A stretch of DNA of 62,246 nt from Nitrosomonas oligotropha (GTDB lineage: Bacteria > Pseudomonadota > Gammaproteobacteria > Burkholderiales > Nitrosomonadaceae), in NCBI RefSeq assembly GCF_009833085.1, contig NZ_QRBZ01000033.1:1-62246 (forward strand), written 5' to 3'. Below the pieces are notes generated by a model. That model was not told the origin of the DNA, did not search any database, and worked only from the letters and a program-made list of their open reading frames with translations. The position numbers and the translations under genes were made by a program. This document shows, piece by piece, positions 33,006-40,626 of the stretch; positions within the stretch are counted from its first letter, which is position 1; every line of letters begins with the position of its first letter.

Positions 33006-33974
33006 GTGCTTATTAATTGCGTTGCTTACGAGAACGGTGAGCGCTTAGTAGCTAATCTTAGGGTAGAGGATATCAGTGCTTACCTTAAACGACCAGGATG
33101 CTTTGTTTGGGTTGCCCTTCGGGATGCGACGATTGAAGAACTTGACAAGATGAAGGAAGAATTCAATCTCCATGAGTTAGCTGTAGAGGATGCGCGTCAT
33201 GGTCATCAACGCCCAAAGCTTGAAGAGTATGGCGAATCAATGTTTGTGGTTATGCATTTACTTGATCTGAGCAAGGAAGAAAACACCTTAGGTGAAATAC
33301 ATATCTTTGTTGGTCCTAACTATGTTTTGTCGGTTAGGAATAGAAGTCAGCAACATTTTTTTGAAGTACGGGAGCGTTGTGAGCGGGAGCCGCATCTCCT
33401 TAAACAAGGATCAGGATTTGTCTTATATGCTTTGATGGATGCGGCAGTCGATCATTATTTCCCAATTATTGATCAACTGGAATCGGAGCTGGAAAAAATT
33501 GAAGAGCAAATCTTTACCCAAGGAGCCATTCGAACCAACATTGAGCGGCTCTATCAGCTTAAGCGGAAAATCATGATTCTAAAGCATGCCGTTGCTCCAC
33601 TTATTGAAGCCGCGGGCAAGTTATCTGGTAACCGGTGTCCTATTTTATGTTCCAACTTTCGAGATTACTTTCGGAATGTTTATGATCACTTAGCGCGGAT
33701 TGATGCATCCATTGACACTATTAGAGATACTATCGGTACTGCTATGCAGGTAAATCTTTCGATGGGAGCTATCGAAAACAATGAAGTGAGCAAGCGACTT
33801 ACCGCGTGGGCTGGAATTTTTGCCGTCGCTACAGCTTTAGCCGGGATTTGGGGAATGAACTTTGAACGTATGCCAGAACTGGATTGGGAATACGGCTACC
33901 CAATGGCACTTTTGATTATTTGTTTGGCTTGCTTCTTTCTTTATATCCGCTTTAAGCGCATCGGTTGGTTGTAA
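33006..33974 (+). CDS. corA: CorA-family magnesium/cobalt transporter
   Basis: 322 aa with GTG start. A long cytoplasmic N-terminal domain with acidic helices (ESELEKIEEQIFTQG, NIERLYQLKRKIMIL) is followed by two C-terminal membrane segments; the first ends with the selectivity signature GMN (GIWGMNFERMPELDWEYGYP). CorA forms pentameric Mg2+ channels in the inner membrane. It lies between a Zot relic and the dif-like site. Confidence 0.95.
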   Translation: MLINCVAYENGERLVANLRVEDISAYLKRPGCFVWVALRDATIEELDKMKEEFNLHELAVEDARHGHQRPKLEEYGESMFVVMHLLDLSKEENTLGEIHIFVGPNYVLSVRNRSQQHFFEVRERCEREPHLLKQGSGFVLYALMDAAVDHYFPIIDQLESELEKIEEQIFTQGAIRTNIERLYQLKRKIMILKHAVAPLIEAAGKLSGNRCPILCSNFRDYFRNVYDHLARIDASIDTIRDTIGTAMQVNLSMGAIENNEVSKRLTAWAGIFAVATALAGIWGMNFERMPELDWEYGYPMALLIICLACFFLYIRFKRIGWL

Positions 33975-34072
33975 ATTTGTTTCAGATCATTTGTCCCAAC
34001 GTTTCAAAGTAATTGTCCGCCGTCAATAATGACTTACTAATTTTTTGCCCTGCATTGCGCAAAGGATAATCT

Positions 34073-34100
34073 ATTTTACATAATACAAATTATAAGCAAT
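34073..34100 (-). other. dif-like XerC/XerD recombination site, candidate inovirus attachment site
   Basis: A 28-bp stretch that, read on the minus strand, matches E. coli dif at 21 of 28 places by hand count. The XerD-type arm TTATGTAAAAT matches 10 of 11, and the XerC-type arm ATTGCTTATAA matches 7 of 11 with the inner AATA-side intact, around a 6-bp centre. Inoviruses commonly integrate at dif with host XerCD. It sits between corA and the first gene of the prophage side. A matching second copy on the right side was not found. Confidence 0.6.
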
Positions 34101-34139
34101 TGAACCGCAGGAAAATAGGGCGTAGAAAGAGCGATAATG

Positions 34140-34361
34140 TCACTTTGCTTTTAAGTAATTTGCTAAATGTTTTTCGGCGTGAAAATTTAAACATCCACTA
34201 AGCGCCCGACAAAATAGCCGCAGTTCTTCCGGATCAACGCCTGACAAAATCAGGCGTTTTTTTTCGTCTGCAGCATGGCGGTAGTATTTACGCTTTCGGT
34301 TTTTGTTGCGGGTATAACGGATTTGCCAGTAGATGTTGCGAAGCTTTGTGAATATAGGCAT
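34140..34361 (-). CDS. Small basic protein, probably inovirus-linked
   Basis: 73 aa, very rich in Arg/Lys/Tyr in the first half (YWQIRYTRNKNRKRKYYRH). It then has LSGVDPEELRLFCRALSG and ends HAEKHLANYLKAK. The wording recalls short accessory proteins next to inovirus genes, but I cannot name a family. A strong hairpin-plus-T8 lies inside the coding region on the opposite strand (34236-34264). Confidence 0.55.
   Translation of the reverse strand: MPIFTKLRNIYWQIRYTRNKNRKRKYYRHAADEKKRLILSGVDPEELRLFCRALSGCLNFHAEKHLANYLKAK
34236..34264 (+). terminator. Intrinsic terminator on the plus strand, inside a minus-strand ORF
   Basis: AACGCCTGA pairs with TCAGGCGTT across the loop CAAAA and is followed by an eight-T run. 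It would stop plus-strand transcription coming from corA toward the prophage. Confidence 0.7.
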
Positions 34362-34489
34362 TGATGAAACTCCGACAGTGAAACATATGGAGTTTAGCGG
34401 TATTTAAAACCAATTATAAACCTGTAGAATGAAATGGTTTATCAGGTATAGATAGTGATAACATCAATGCAGTGAGAGTGAGTTTAAAA

Positions 34490-35491
34490 ATGGAAAAGAT
34501 ACTTTGGATAATTTCGGTTACGGCTTTAATATTTATTATCGCCATAGTGACAATTTATTTCAAAATCTATGCATCAAATGAATGGTCAGACAACATAAAT
34601 GAATGGAGTGGATTTGGAAATTTTGTAGGCGGAACATTAAGCCCCTTACTAGCTTTTTCAGCATTAATAGCATTAATTTTTAGTATTCAGAATCAAATTA
34701 AAGAATTTAAAAAATCAAATCAGCTGCTCATAGAACAAAATAATTTGATTAAAAATCAAACTGAAGAAGCAAACAATTCGCGCATGAGAGAAGTTGAATT
34801 AAAGAAAGTTGATATTGTAAATAAGTGGATTTTATTAGCTGATGAAGCACGATTTGAACTTGTTGCAATTAAACATAATTAGCACGGTAAATTAACAGCC
34901 AATCCCTATGAAAGAATAGCTGCAGTACCAACAATTTTATTTATCGCAAAACCTATCGTGGAGGATTTCTCTAAGCTCTCTTTCTTGGTACCAAACCAAG
35001 CGAGTGGCGAATGTTCAAAGTGGAGCAACATACAAAGAATTAGAATCATGATACATGGCTACAACTCTGTGCAAGAGCTATGGCGAAAACGGAATGAAAT
35101 TGAAAGGCCGATTAGAGAAAAAATTATACAACAACATTCCACGGAATCATATGCATATGTCACGCTTGAGCAAGCAGTAGAATGTGTAGGCAAAGCTGAT
35201 CTCAGCGTACTGATAGATATAACTGAGAAAGTCATAAGACAAACTGATGATTTGCTAGTTGAGTTAGATGACTTTGTTGCTAATTTCCCGGTATATGCAA
35301 AAACTCGCATAAACTTAGAAATTATCAGAAATTATGGTTCAGTTTTGAATTATTCGAAATATGGAAATAAAGTACCTCCCATTCTACGAAAGTCACAAAA
35401 AGCCGATTATTCTTCAGTTACAGAGCTATTTGGCCTCACCACTGACCAATTGGAAGAACGATATTCAACTGGTTACGAAGATATACCATAA
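34490..35491 (+). pseudogene. Abortive-infection-like membrane protein gene interrupted by one TAG
   Basis: ATG 34490 opens a frame that reads to a TAG at 34880-34882 and continues in the same frame to the stop at 35489-35491. Apart from that codon it is 333 codons long. The start has two membrane segments around WSGFGNFVGGTLSPLLAFSA, the pattern of putative phage-abortive-infection (putAbiC-like) proteins, then a coiled coil (FKKSNQLLIEQNNLIKNQ) and a soluble tail. It is AT-rich, on the opposite strand to the phage genes, and looks like cargo. A second ATG at 34958 could still make the tail alone. Confidence 0.7.
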
Positions 35492-35548
35492 CTTAACAGA
35501 TTTGTTGGATTTGGTGAGTCGCCACCAAGACCTCGATTAGTAGGGATC

Positions 35549-35597
35549 GGGCAGCATGCCCCTTGCGGGTCATACCCTTCGCGCCGGTCGGCGGCGC
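35549..35597. repeat. Cluster of three hairpins, probable inovirus intergenic/origin region
   Basis: Three consecutive stems: GGGC/GCCC (35549-35561), GGGT/ACCC (35567-35577) and GCGCCG/CGGCGC (35581-35597). They occupy the only non-coding gap (35492-35610) at the end of the late gene block, where inoviruses keep the replication origins and packaging hairpin. The nick site cannot be placed by eye. Confidence 0.5.
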
Positions 35598-35610
35598 GAC
35601 CCTTGGGCTT

Positions 35611-36000
35611 TCAGCGGTTTAAAGTTGCGGTGTTTTGTTCGGCAAAGGGGAAAGTCTGCTTTCCAGCCAGCGGCGGGTCATCCGTGATTAGTTTTCTATT
35701 GGGTATCTGAGTATCGCCGCTAACACACTTCCAGAAGTTTGAATGCTTGTTTGCTTCAACCAGTCCGGCTGAGCGATGTGACAACGGGCCAGCCGGTTGG
35801 AAAAATTCCGTCACTTTGATATCCAGCACTTTTTCATACTTCCGGACAGTGCGCTTTGAATGCACAATGTATAGGAAGCGCCAGCCGTAATACTGACCGG
35901 TGAATAGCATTCCCAGCGCCGAGTTCAGCACGCTGACATCCCCGGAATAGTTGAGAATCGCGGTTTGTGCGATTTGTAGTAATTCATCAGGTTTTTTCAT
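35611..36000 (-). CDS. Inovirus late-region protein of unknown function
   Basis: 129 aa from ATG 36000. A helical N-terminus (MKKPDELLQIAQTAI) precedes LGMLFTGQYYGWRFLYIVHSKRTVRKYEKVLDIKV, with a polar C-terminal tail. The phrase around VRKYEKVLDI is common in proteins found right after zot in inoviruses; no function is known to me. The frame opens at 36108, but the upstream part overlaps a better-supported small gene. Confidence 0.6.
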   Translation of the reverse strand: MKKPDELLQIAQTAILNYSGDVSVLNSALGMLFTGQYYGWRFLYIVHSKRTVRKYEKVLDIKVTEFFQPAGPLSHRSAGLVEANKHSNFWKCVSGDTQIPNRKLITDDPPLAGKQTFPFAEQNTATLNR

Positions 36001-36007
36001 GGCACTA

Positions 36008-36178
36008 TTAATTTTCAGGTGCTCCGAAGCCATATTCTTCAAGTTCGGTATTGATGTCATCAAGTAGAAGTTGTGTTCTTTCGGTTTCTTCCAGAGACAT
36101 GCCGCCAAGTTGCAAGGCCAAGTTGTAATCTGATCGTAATTTCATAAGTTCGTTGAATCTTTGCTGTGATAGTTCCAT
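36008..36178 (-). CDS. Small inovirus protein, 56 aa
   Basis: This short gene is read directly from the sequence: ATG 36178, stop TAA at 36008-36010. GGAG lies 9 nt upstream of the start, immediately after the zot stop. The protein MELSQQRFNELMKLRSDYNL continues as an acidic, Leu-rich helix (SLEETERTQLLLDDINTELEE). The function is unknown. Zot, this gene and the next are spaced by 7-13 nt and look like one message. Confidence 0.65.
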   Translation of the reverse strand: MELSQQRFNELMKLRSDYNLALQLGGMSLEETERTQLLLDDINTELEEYGFGAPEN

Positions 36179-36191
36179 TTTCTAATCTCCG

Positions 36192-37169
36192 TTACATTTT
36201 CTTAGGTGAAAGCCAGCCGTAATTGATGGCCGCATTGCAGGTATCCGGAACGATATTCAAACGTTGCGCCTGGTAGCCGTAGCAGATGCAGTTTGATTTG
36301 CTGGAAACACAGGCGGCGACTTGTCCCCAGTCGACTGAATCCGACAACATCGACAGCGAATGTTTGACCGGTGCATTGTCGGTGGCCGGTTGCGCTACTG
36401 GTATGATGGTCGGTGGCGGTATATCACTCCCCTGCTTCGCGGTTTGTTCGGTTTTTGGTTCTTCCTGCTTGGCCAAGTTCGAGCCGATAGGGTTTTCCAA
36501 TTTGCTGCTAATTGTCGTGTACGTCATGAAGCCCATCGCGGGGACGGCGAAGAGCATAAACACAGTCGCATAGACCATTTTCGGCACAGAGCGTTTTTGC
36601 TTTGGCAGGTGCTTAGTTGCTGAGTAGAATTCATTGAATACCGATTTGTCCAGCTTGTACGGTTTCGATACTGCCCTGTTTTGGTTGGTCGGCATGATCG
36701 GGTTGGCGCAGTATTCCGGCCATTCATAGGAGTATGTCCCGCGCCAGTCGGTGAACAGGTGAATATGCTTGTCGACGTTCAGCAGTACATGCGGATGCAA
36801 AAAGTGTGGATCTTGTGTCAGAAGCAGGAAATCAAGCGCGTGCTTGCGGTGTTTTCTCAGGTATTGGAGGAATTCCGGAATGGTTTTAAGGTGCAGTGCC
36901 GGCCACACGTCGGCGGCTTCGTCCACCACGATCAATGAATCCTCTTTAAGCGTTGTCAGCTCATAGACACCTTTGCGGCCTTCCACCGGCTCGGCTTCAT
37001 TCCAGCGGTTTAAATCGTCATTGGTCAAATCGATGTGGCTGAATTTCAGATCCGGTATGCCATTGGTGTAAACAATTCTGCCTTTTTTCAATTCTGGCTT
37101 GATAAAGCTGGAAACGGCAAAGACGGTTTTTCCGGTGCCAGGCTTGCCGGTAACAAGGGTTATGCTCAT
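36192..37169 (-). CDS. Inovirus assembly ATPase (Zot/gpI)
   Basis: 325 aa. It starts MSITLVTGKPGTGKT with a clear Walker A, then LIVVDEAADVWP (Walker B) and the Zot-family LLLTQDPHFLHPHVL and HIHLFTDWRGTYSYEWPEYC. One membrane segment near 215-235 (YATVFMLFAVPAMGFMTY) is followed by a periplasmic tail with Cys residues. gpI powers extrusion of phage filaments through the inner membrane. A longer frame opens at 37457 but belongs to the preceding broken gene. ATG 37169 overlaps that gene's stop (ATGA). Confidence 0.93.
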   Translation of the reverse strand: MSITLVTGKPGTGKTVFAVSSFIKPELKKGRIVYTNGIPDLKFSHIDLTNDDLNRWNEAEPVEGRKGVYELTTLKEDSLIVVDEAADVWPALHLKTIPEFLQYLRKHRKHALDFLLLTQDPHFLHPHVLLNVDKHIHLFTDWRGTYSYEWPEYCANPIMPTNQNRAVSKPYKLDKSVFNEFYSATKHLPKQKRSVPKMVYATVFMLFAVPAMGFMTYTTISSKLENPIGSNLAKQEEPKTEQTAKQGSDIPPPTIIPVAQPATDNAPVKHSLSMLSDSVDWGQVAACVSSKSNCICYGYQAQRLNIVPDTCNAAINYGWLSPKKM

Positions 37170-37457
37170 TTCGGTATCACTCCCAGTTTGGGCAACAGTA
37201 CGAAAGTAAGCCGGAAGCTGATCGCTCCTACAATGATGCCGATGCCTTGACCAAAACCGGCCAATCCGACGACCTGGAGAGCAAAAGACGGAAAAGCGTT
37301 GTAGTAGCCTTGCGCCATAGAAAAAAGCTGTGCCAGGACGGATTCCGACAGCACCATAAGTGATAAGGCCAACGCCGACACCCATGAGAGCGCGAACGGC
37401 CAAATAACCAATGCCAGCAGAAAGAAATGCACCTAAAGGAATTAAGATATTGAACAT
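37166..37457 (-). pseudogene. DUF2523 (gpVI-like) minor coat gene split by a frameshift
   Basis: ATG 37457 opens MFNILIPLGAFLSAGIGYLA and reads to about GLITYGA. The rest of the family (LSESVLAQLFSMAQGYYNAF and onward to KLGVIPK) lies one base further along in the next frame, which ends at the TGA 37166-37168. The joined product would be about 96 aa, the normal length for this membrane protein found between the adsorption protein and Zot. No slippery homopolymer is at the junction (about 37345-37355), so a true +1 indel is likelier than programmed shifting. Confidence 0.75.
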
Positions 37458-37463
37458 AGTTTT

Positions 37464-38531
37464 CTACGTGGTAGAGCCGCCACGTACCCCCGCAATGATA
37501 TAAATGCCGATTAAGGTAGAAATGAGCAGCACAAAAGGATTGATCATGACGGCCGTATCGCATACCGGCTGCGTGGGTATGTGCATGGTCATGTGCAATA
37601 AAGGCACGTCGATATTGGGCGGACATGATCCGGAACCCCAGCTTGTTGAACCGAAAGTGTTAGGTACGTTGTAAGTGGGTAGCGTGGCTTCCGGGACGGT
37701 ATCGAACGAAATAGTAAAGCCGGACGGCTGTTTCGTGTCCGGCTGGTTGGTGTAGCTGGTATTGGTCGTGCTGCTTATCTGCGTGTTGTTGGTGTCGTAT
37801 TTGATCGTTGTTTTGGTTTCTTTGATGATGACGCGGCCAGGGTTGTCGCTTGTTCCAGCGTCTACGGGTTCGATTTCAGTCATAGTGTCCTCACGCCCGG
37901 TTACGTTGCCGTTTGAATCCTTTGTGGGTACGGAATCAAGGCCGAGACCTTTTTTCTGACCCGGTGTGAGCGTTGGAACCGAATCAGTAGGAAGCGGCTC
38001 ATCAGCTTCGATCAGGTGAGGAGTCACACGGTCGTCATTAAGCTTAGGGGCTGCGTTGTTCCAATCTGATTCAGTAGTAGGAACAGGAGTGCCAGCAGGA
38101 GCAGGAACCCATTTTGTAAGGCGATACATATCAGCATAACCGTTGACGAAACCATCGGATTTTTGAGACATCTTGAATTTATAACCGAAACCACCTTCTA
38201 CCACCGCATCTTCACTACAAAGCCGATTTGGTGAATTGCAAGCGTAATAATTGGCTTTACACTGGTTTATAGTGCCCTGCATCGTTGTCGAATGGGAGCA
38301 GATCCAAAGATCAGTGTCAGGATTTGGCAAAGTCTCGACAGGAGTAGTAAACCAAGCCCCAGCTTGGTTACAAATCATTGTAAGTTCACAGACCAAAGTA
38401 GCCGCGGTCAGCGTCAAACCGACTGGACCAGCTTTTTTTGCTAGACCAACCATCGCGGAACCCAAACGAGCAGTATTAATATTTGCAGTTTTGACAATGT
38501 CCATTGCAGTTATGCCCTTGGACGTTTGCAC
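37464..38531 (-). CDS. Inovirus adsorption protein (gpIII/TspB-like)
   Basis: 355 aa if GTG 38531 is used. Cys pairs, a low-complexity Thr/Pro/Ser-rich middle (TKTTIKYDTNNTQISSTTNT) and a C-terminal anchor. The SCPPNIDVPLLHM, PTQPVCDTA and INPFVLLISTLIGIY pattern is the TspB/gpIII ending. It binds the host receptor at the phage tip. The same frame stays open upstream to about 38808 and encodes a signal peptide (LTAFLCFLYPSLCFS) at about 38720-38670, but has no ATG, GTG or TTG there. The true start is therefore uncertain and the gene may be damaged. Confidence 0.8.
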   Translation of the reverse strand: MQTSKGITAMDIVKTANINTARLGSAMVGLAKKAGPVGLTLTAATLVCELTMICNQAGAWFTTPVETLPNPDTDLWICSHSTTMQGTINQCKANYYACNSPNRLCSEDAVVEGGFGYKFKMSQKSDGFVNGYADMYRLTKWVPAPAGTPVPTTESDWNNAAPKLNDDRVTPHLIEADEPLPTDSVPTLTPGQKKGLGLDSVPTKDSNGNVTGREDTMTEIEPVDAGTSDNPGRVIIKETKTTIKYDTNNTQISSTTNTSYTNQPDTKQPSGFTISFDTVPEATLPTYNVPNTFGSTSWGSGSCPPNIDVPLLHMTMHIPTQPVCDTAVMINPFVLLISTLIGIYIIAGVRGGSTT

Positions 38532-38716
38532 GAGCGCGGTGGATGTTGTCGTTATGCCTTTGGGTGCGCTGGTTAAAGATACTTTTGAGGAAGTACCGTC
38601 CAGATTCGTAAATGCTTTGGAGTAGGTGCCGTCAGCGCCTTTGATCCATCCGGCCAGATCGACGGCGCCGATTTCTGAAAAGCACAGCGATGGATAGAGA
38701 AAGCACAGAAAAGCGG

Positions 38717-38791
38717 TTAAGCGGTAAAAATGAGCCCTAAAGCCCCCAGGAAGGCCAGCATGTAGCCTAAGTCGTATATCCAGAGTTCCAT
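38717..38791 (-). CDS. 24-residue hydrophobic inovirus peptide
   Basis: ATG 38791 overlaps the stop of the coat gene (TAATG) and the frame ends at TAA 38717-38719. The product begins MELWIYDLGYMLAFLGALGL and is one membrane segment. Its size, position and hydrophobicity resemble the tiny gpVII/gpIX tip proteins of inoviruses. Support is positional only. Confidence 0.55.
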   Translation of the reverse strand: MELWIYDLGYMLAFLGALGLIFTA

Positions 38792-39153
38792 TATTGAAAC
38801 GCCTTGATGATTACCCGGACAGCGAAACCTGCAACCAGAACACCGGCGAGCTGCCAGTAAAAGGCGGTTTGATCGAGCAGAGTTACGTCACAGGGAATGT
38901 CAGTTGCGGCACCCGTGATAGCTGTCGTCACATCGGCGGGTACGGCTGCAAAGCTGATGGCTGGCAGCATTAAAAAGCAGAAGGTTAAAGCTACCGCCAG
39001 GGAACCGCGCGGATTGAAGGAACGGCGCATAATGTCGCCCTTCCCTAGATATTCGCCTTCGATGGCTGGCGAAAAGAAGGATTTGATATTGCGACCGACT
39101 GCCATCACGGCGTCTACAGATTTGCGGTACAGGTTTTTGATGGTTTGAAACAT
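38791..39153 (-). CDS. Inovirus coat protein precursor (gpVIII-like)
   Basis: 120 aa from ATG 39153, which has AAAGGAG. An in-frame ATG at 39030, itself preceded by GGAAGGG, would give a 79-residue precursor. From there a signal peptide (LAVALTFCFLMLPAISFA) leads to a mature part of about 51 aa: an acidic start AVPADVTTAITGAATDI, a membrane segment WQLAGVLVAGFAVRVII and a short basic end. This is the layout of a filamentous major coat protein. The Cys in the mature part is unusual. The extra 41 residues from the upstream start are amphipathic and may be a separate product. Confidence 0.75.
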   Translation of the reverse strand: MFQTIKNLYRKSVDAVMAVGRNIKSFFSPAIEGEYLGKGDIMRRSFNPRGSLAVALTFCFLMLPAISFAAVPADVTTAITGAATDIPCDVTLLDQTAFYWQLAGVLVAGFAVRVIIKAFQ

Positions 39154-39191
39154 AGTTAAAGCTCCTTTGATTAATTGGTGCGGGATTGCAC

Positions 39192-39220
39192 CCCATAAGA
39201 CCCAACGCGGGACTTATGGG
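39192..39220. terminator. Hairpin between replication and coat genes
   Basis: CCCATAAGACCC (39192-39203) and GGGACTTATGGG (39209-39220) pair with one mismatch across AACGC. It separates the early replication gene from the late structural genes, so it may terminate or attenuate the early message, although no T run follows. Confidence 0.5.
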
Positions 39221-39226
39221 CTGGAA

Positions 39227-40234
39227 TCACTCCCCTACTACTTTGAGTTGTGGTTGTTCATCTTCCAGGCTGTACCAATCCGGCATAGATAGGGGTTTCA
39301 GGTCGACAATCCGGACTTTCACGGGGAATTGCTCGATATTGCGCGGTTCCATGATGTCCATGCCGTATTCACGCAGGATTTTTGCGTGTCTGAAAAGTGT
39401 TGCCCGGTGCGCCATATTTGATAAATCTTGACCAGCTAACCATGCGGCAGCATAAATGCGACTCTTTGCGGGTATAGCGTCGAGGATGTCCGGCTCATCA
39501 CTGCGATCGATACGATTAAAAATTTCCGTTTCATCCCGGAAAATCTTGATCAGCTTTTCATCAGTGATGTTTTCCAGCTTGTTCAAGCCTTCATCAAATA
39601 ACAGCCGTTTTTTTAGTTCGATTTCCACGCGCACTACTCCTTGCTCTTTGCACCACAAGTAAACCGGATCGTCTTCACTGCAACCGTGTTTCAACATTTC
39701 AATGTGCTTGAGCATGTGACGGGTGTTTGACCACCAGACGGACTCATCCCCTGCCCGGCCTTTTTTCATTCTTGAAACAGACCGAGTTGCAAGCCATCGG
39801 ATAAGGTGACGGGCTTGAGATTCTGAACCCGTCGCAAAGTTACAGGTGATGTCCAGACGAGATACTCGCGCACCAAATGATTCTGTGACATGCGTTGAAG
39901 CCCCCATTGTTCCGGAAGTAAAAGCTGGTAAGCCTCGATCCAGACAAATTCGATTAGCTTTATCAAGGGTTTGTTGCCATCCCAGGTTGAACAGATTGTC
40001 TTGACGAGAAAACCGGCCGACGTTTCCACTGAGTGATACATGCTTACCGTCACTTTTAAGCCTGATACTTGTTTCAAATGATCCCGGAAAAGTCGCGGGG
40101 CAAACTCTTTCATGGCGAGCATTGCCGATGGCGTCATAATTGACGATGATTCCGTTGCAATAGACTGGGAGTTGTTCGTCAGTCGTATGAAGTTGAGAAA
40201 TGGTGATCCAATCGATAAAGATTTCATTTGCCAT
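39227..40234 (-). CDS. Inovirus replication initiation protein (gpII/phage X family)
   Basis: 335 aa from ATG 40234 (AAGGAC just before). It starts MANEIFIDWITISQLH, the usual opening of phage/plasmid rolling-circle Rep proteins of this family. Later it has SRLDITCNFATGS, WLATRS, VRVEIELKKRLLF and RIYAAAWLAGQDL with candidate Tyr nucleophiles. It nicks the plus origin of the replicative form. The open frame to 40348 adds an unlikely 38 residues that run through a palindromic operator. Confidence 0.88.
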   Translation of the reverse strand: MANEIFIDWITISQLHTTDEQLPVYCNGIIVNYDAIGNARHERVCPATFPGSFETSIRLKSDGKHVSLSGNVGRFSRQDNLFNLGWQQTLDKANRICLDRGLPAFTSGTMGASTHVTESFGARVSRLDITCNFATGSESQARHLIRWLATRSVSRMKKGRAGDESVWWSNTRHMLKHIEMLKHGCSEDDPVYLWCKEQGVVRVEIELKKRLLFDEGLNKLENITDEKLIKIFRDETEIFNRIDRSDEPDILDAIPAKSRIYAAAWLAGQDLSNMAHRATLFRHAKILREYGMDIMEPRNIEQFPVKVRIVDLKPLSMPDWYSLEDEQPQLKVVGE

Positions 40235-40266
40235 GTCCTTAACCGGGTATCTAAATTTGAGTAAAA

Positions 40267-40283
40267 AGTCGCAAATTGCGACT
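40267..40283. promoter_or_regulatory. Palindromic operator candidate upstream of the replication gene
   Basis: AGTCGCAAATTGCGACT has perfect 8-bp arms around one central base and lies 33-49 nt before ATG 40234, between the replication gene and a small upstream gene. It suits a dimeric repressor. Confidence 0.6.
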
Positions 40284-40307
40284 GAACGGACTAGTGTTAC
40301 TATCCGA

Positions 40308-40463
40308 TTAAGCAACTTTTGCCGGTTGAGCGGCGATGTTAGAAACACCGGTCACCATGTTTTTAATCTCGCCAAAGTGCAAGACCTGCTCAATGGTCAG
40401 ATCGAGGTAAACGGGATCTTTCAGATTTTTGAAGTGGTGGAATATGGCGGGGTCTAGTTCCAT
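40308..40463 (-). CDS. Possible small inovirus early protein, 51 aa
   Basis: ATG 40463 to TAA 40308-40310 encodes a protein starting MELDPAIFHHFKNLKDPVYL and ending AQPAKVA, acidic and helical. It lies just upstream of the replication gene on the same strand, where inoviruses keep small early genes. No good ribosome site is seen, and the frame continues upstream without another start codon. Confidence 0.4.
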   Translation of the reverse strand: MELDPAIFHHFKNLKDPVYLDLTIEQVLHFGEIKNMVTGVSNIAAQPAKVA

Positions 40464-40534
40464 TGTGGCCGGTACGGTGCCATACCCTTCTTCTTGATTG
40501 TAGGTGCCTTGTGAAACATTCTGAACTTGAACTA

Positions 40535-40555
40535 TATGATTACTTGAAAATCATA
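40535..40555. promoter_or_regulatory. Inverted repeat between divergent inovirus early genes
   Basis: TATGATT (40535-40541) and AATCATA (40549-40555) flank a 7-bp spacer. It lies between the broken HTH regulator (+) and the early genes (-), the expected place for a repressor-binding site. Confidence 0.5.
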
Positions 40556-40626
40556 AAGCGAGTAAATTCTTGCGCAATATCGAGCAAGTAATTGATTGCT
40601 GTAAATAGGAAAAACATACTATAAAT

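Noticed and set aside
32746..33048. 100-aa hydrophobic ORF overlapping the corA start
   Set aside because: No ribosome site, out of frame overlap with corA and no recognisable pattern; the region is more likely leader sequence.
37340..37360. Programmed +1 frameshift in the gpVI-like gene
   Set aside because: No slippery codon, rare-codon pause or stop at the junction is visible; an indel is simpler. Kept only as a pseudogene.
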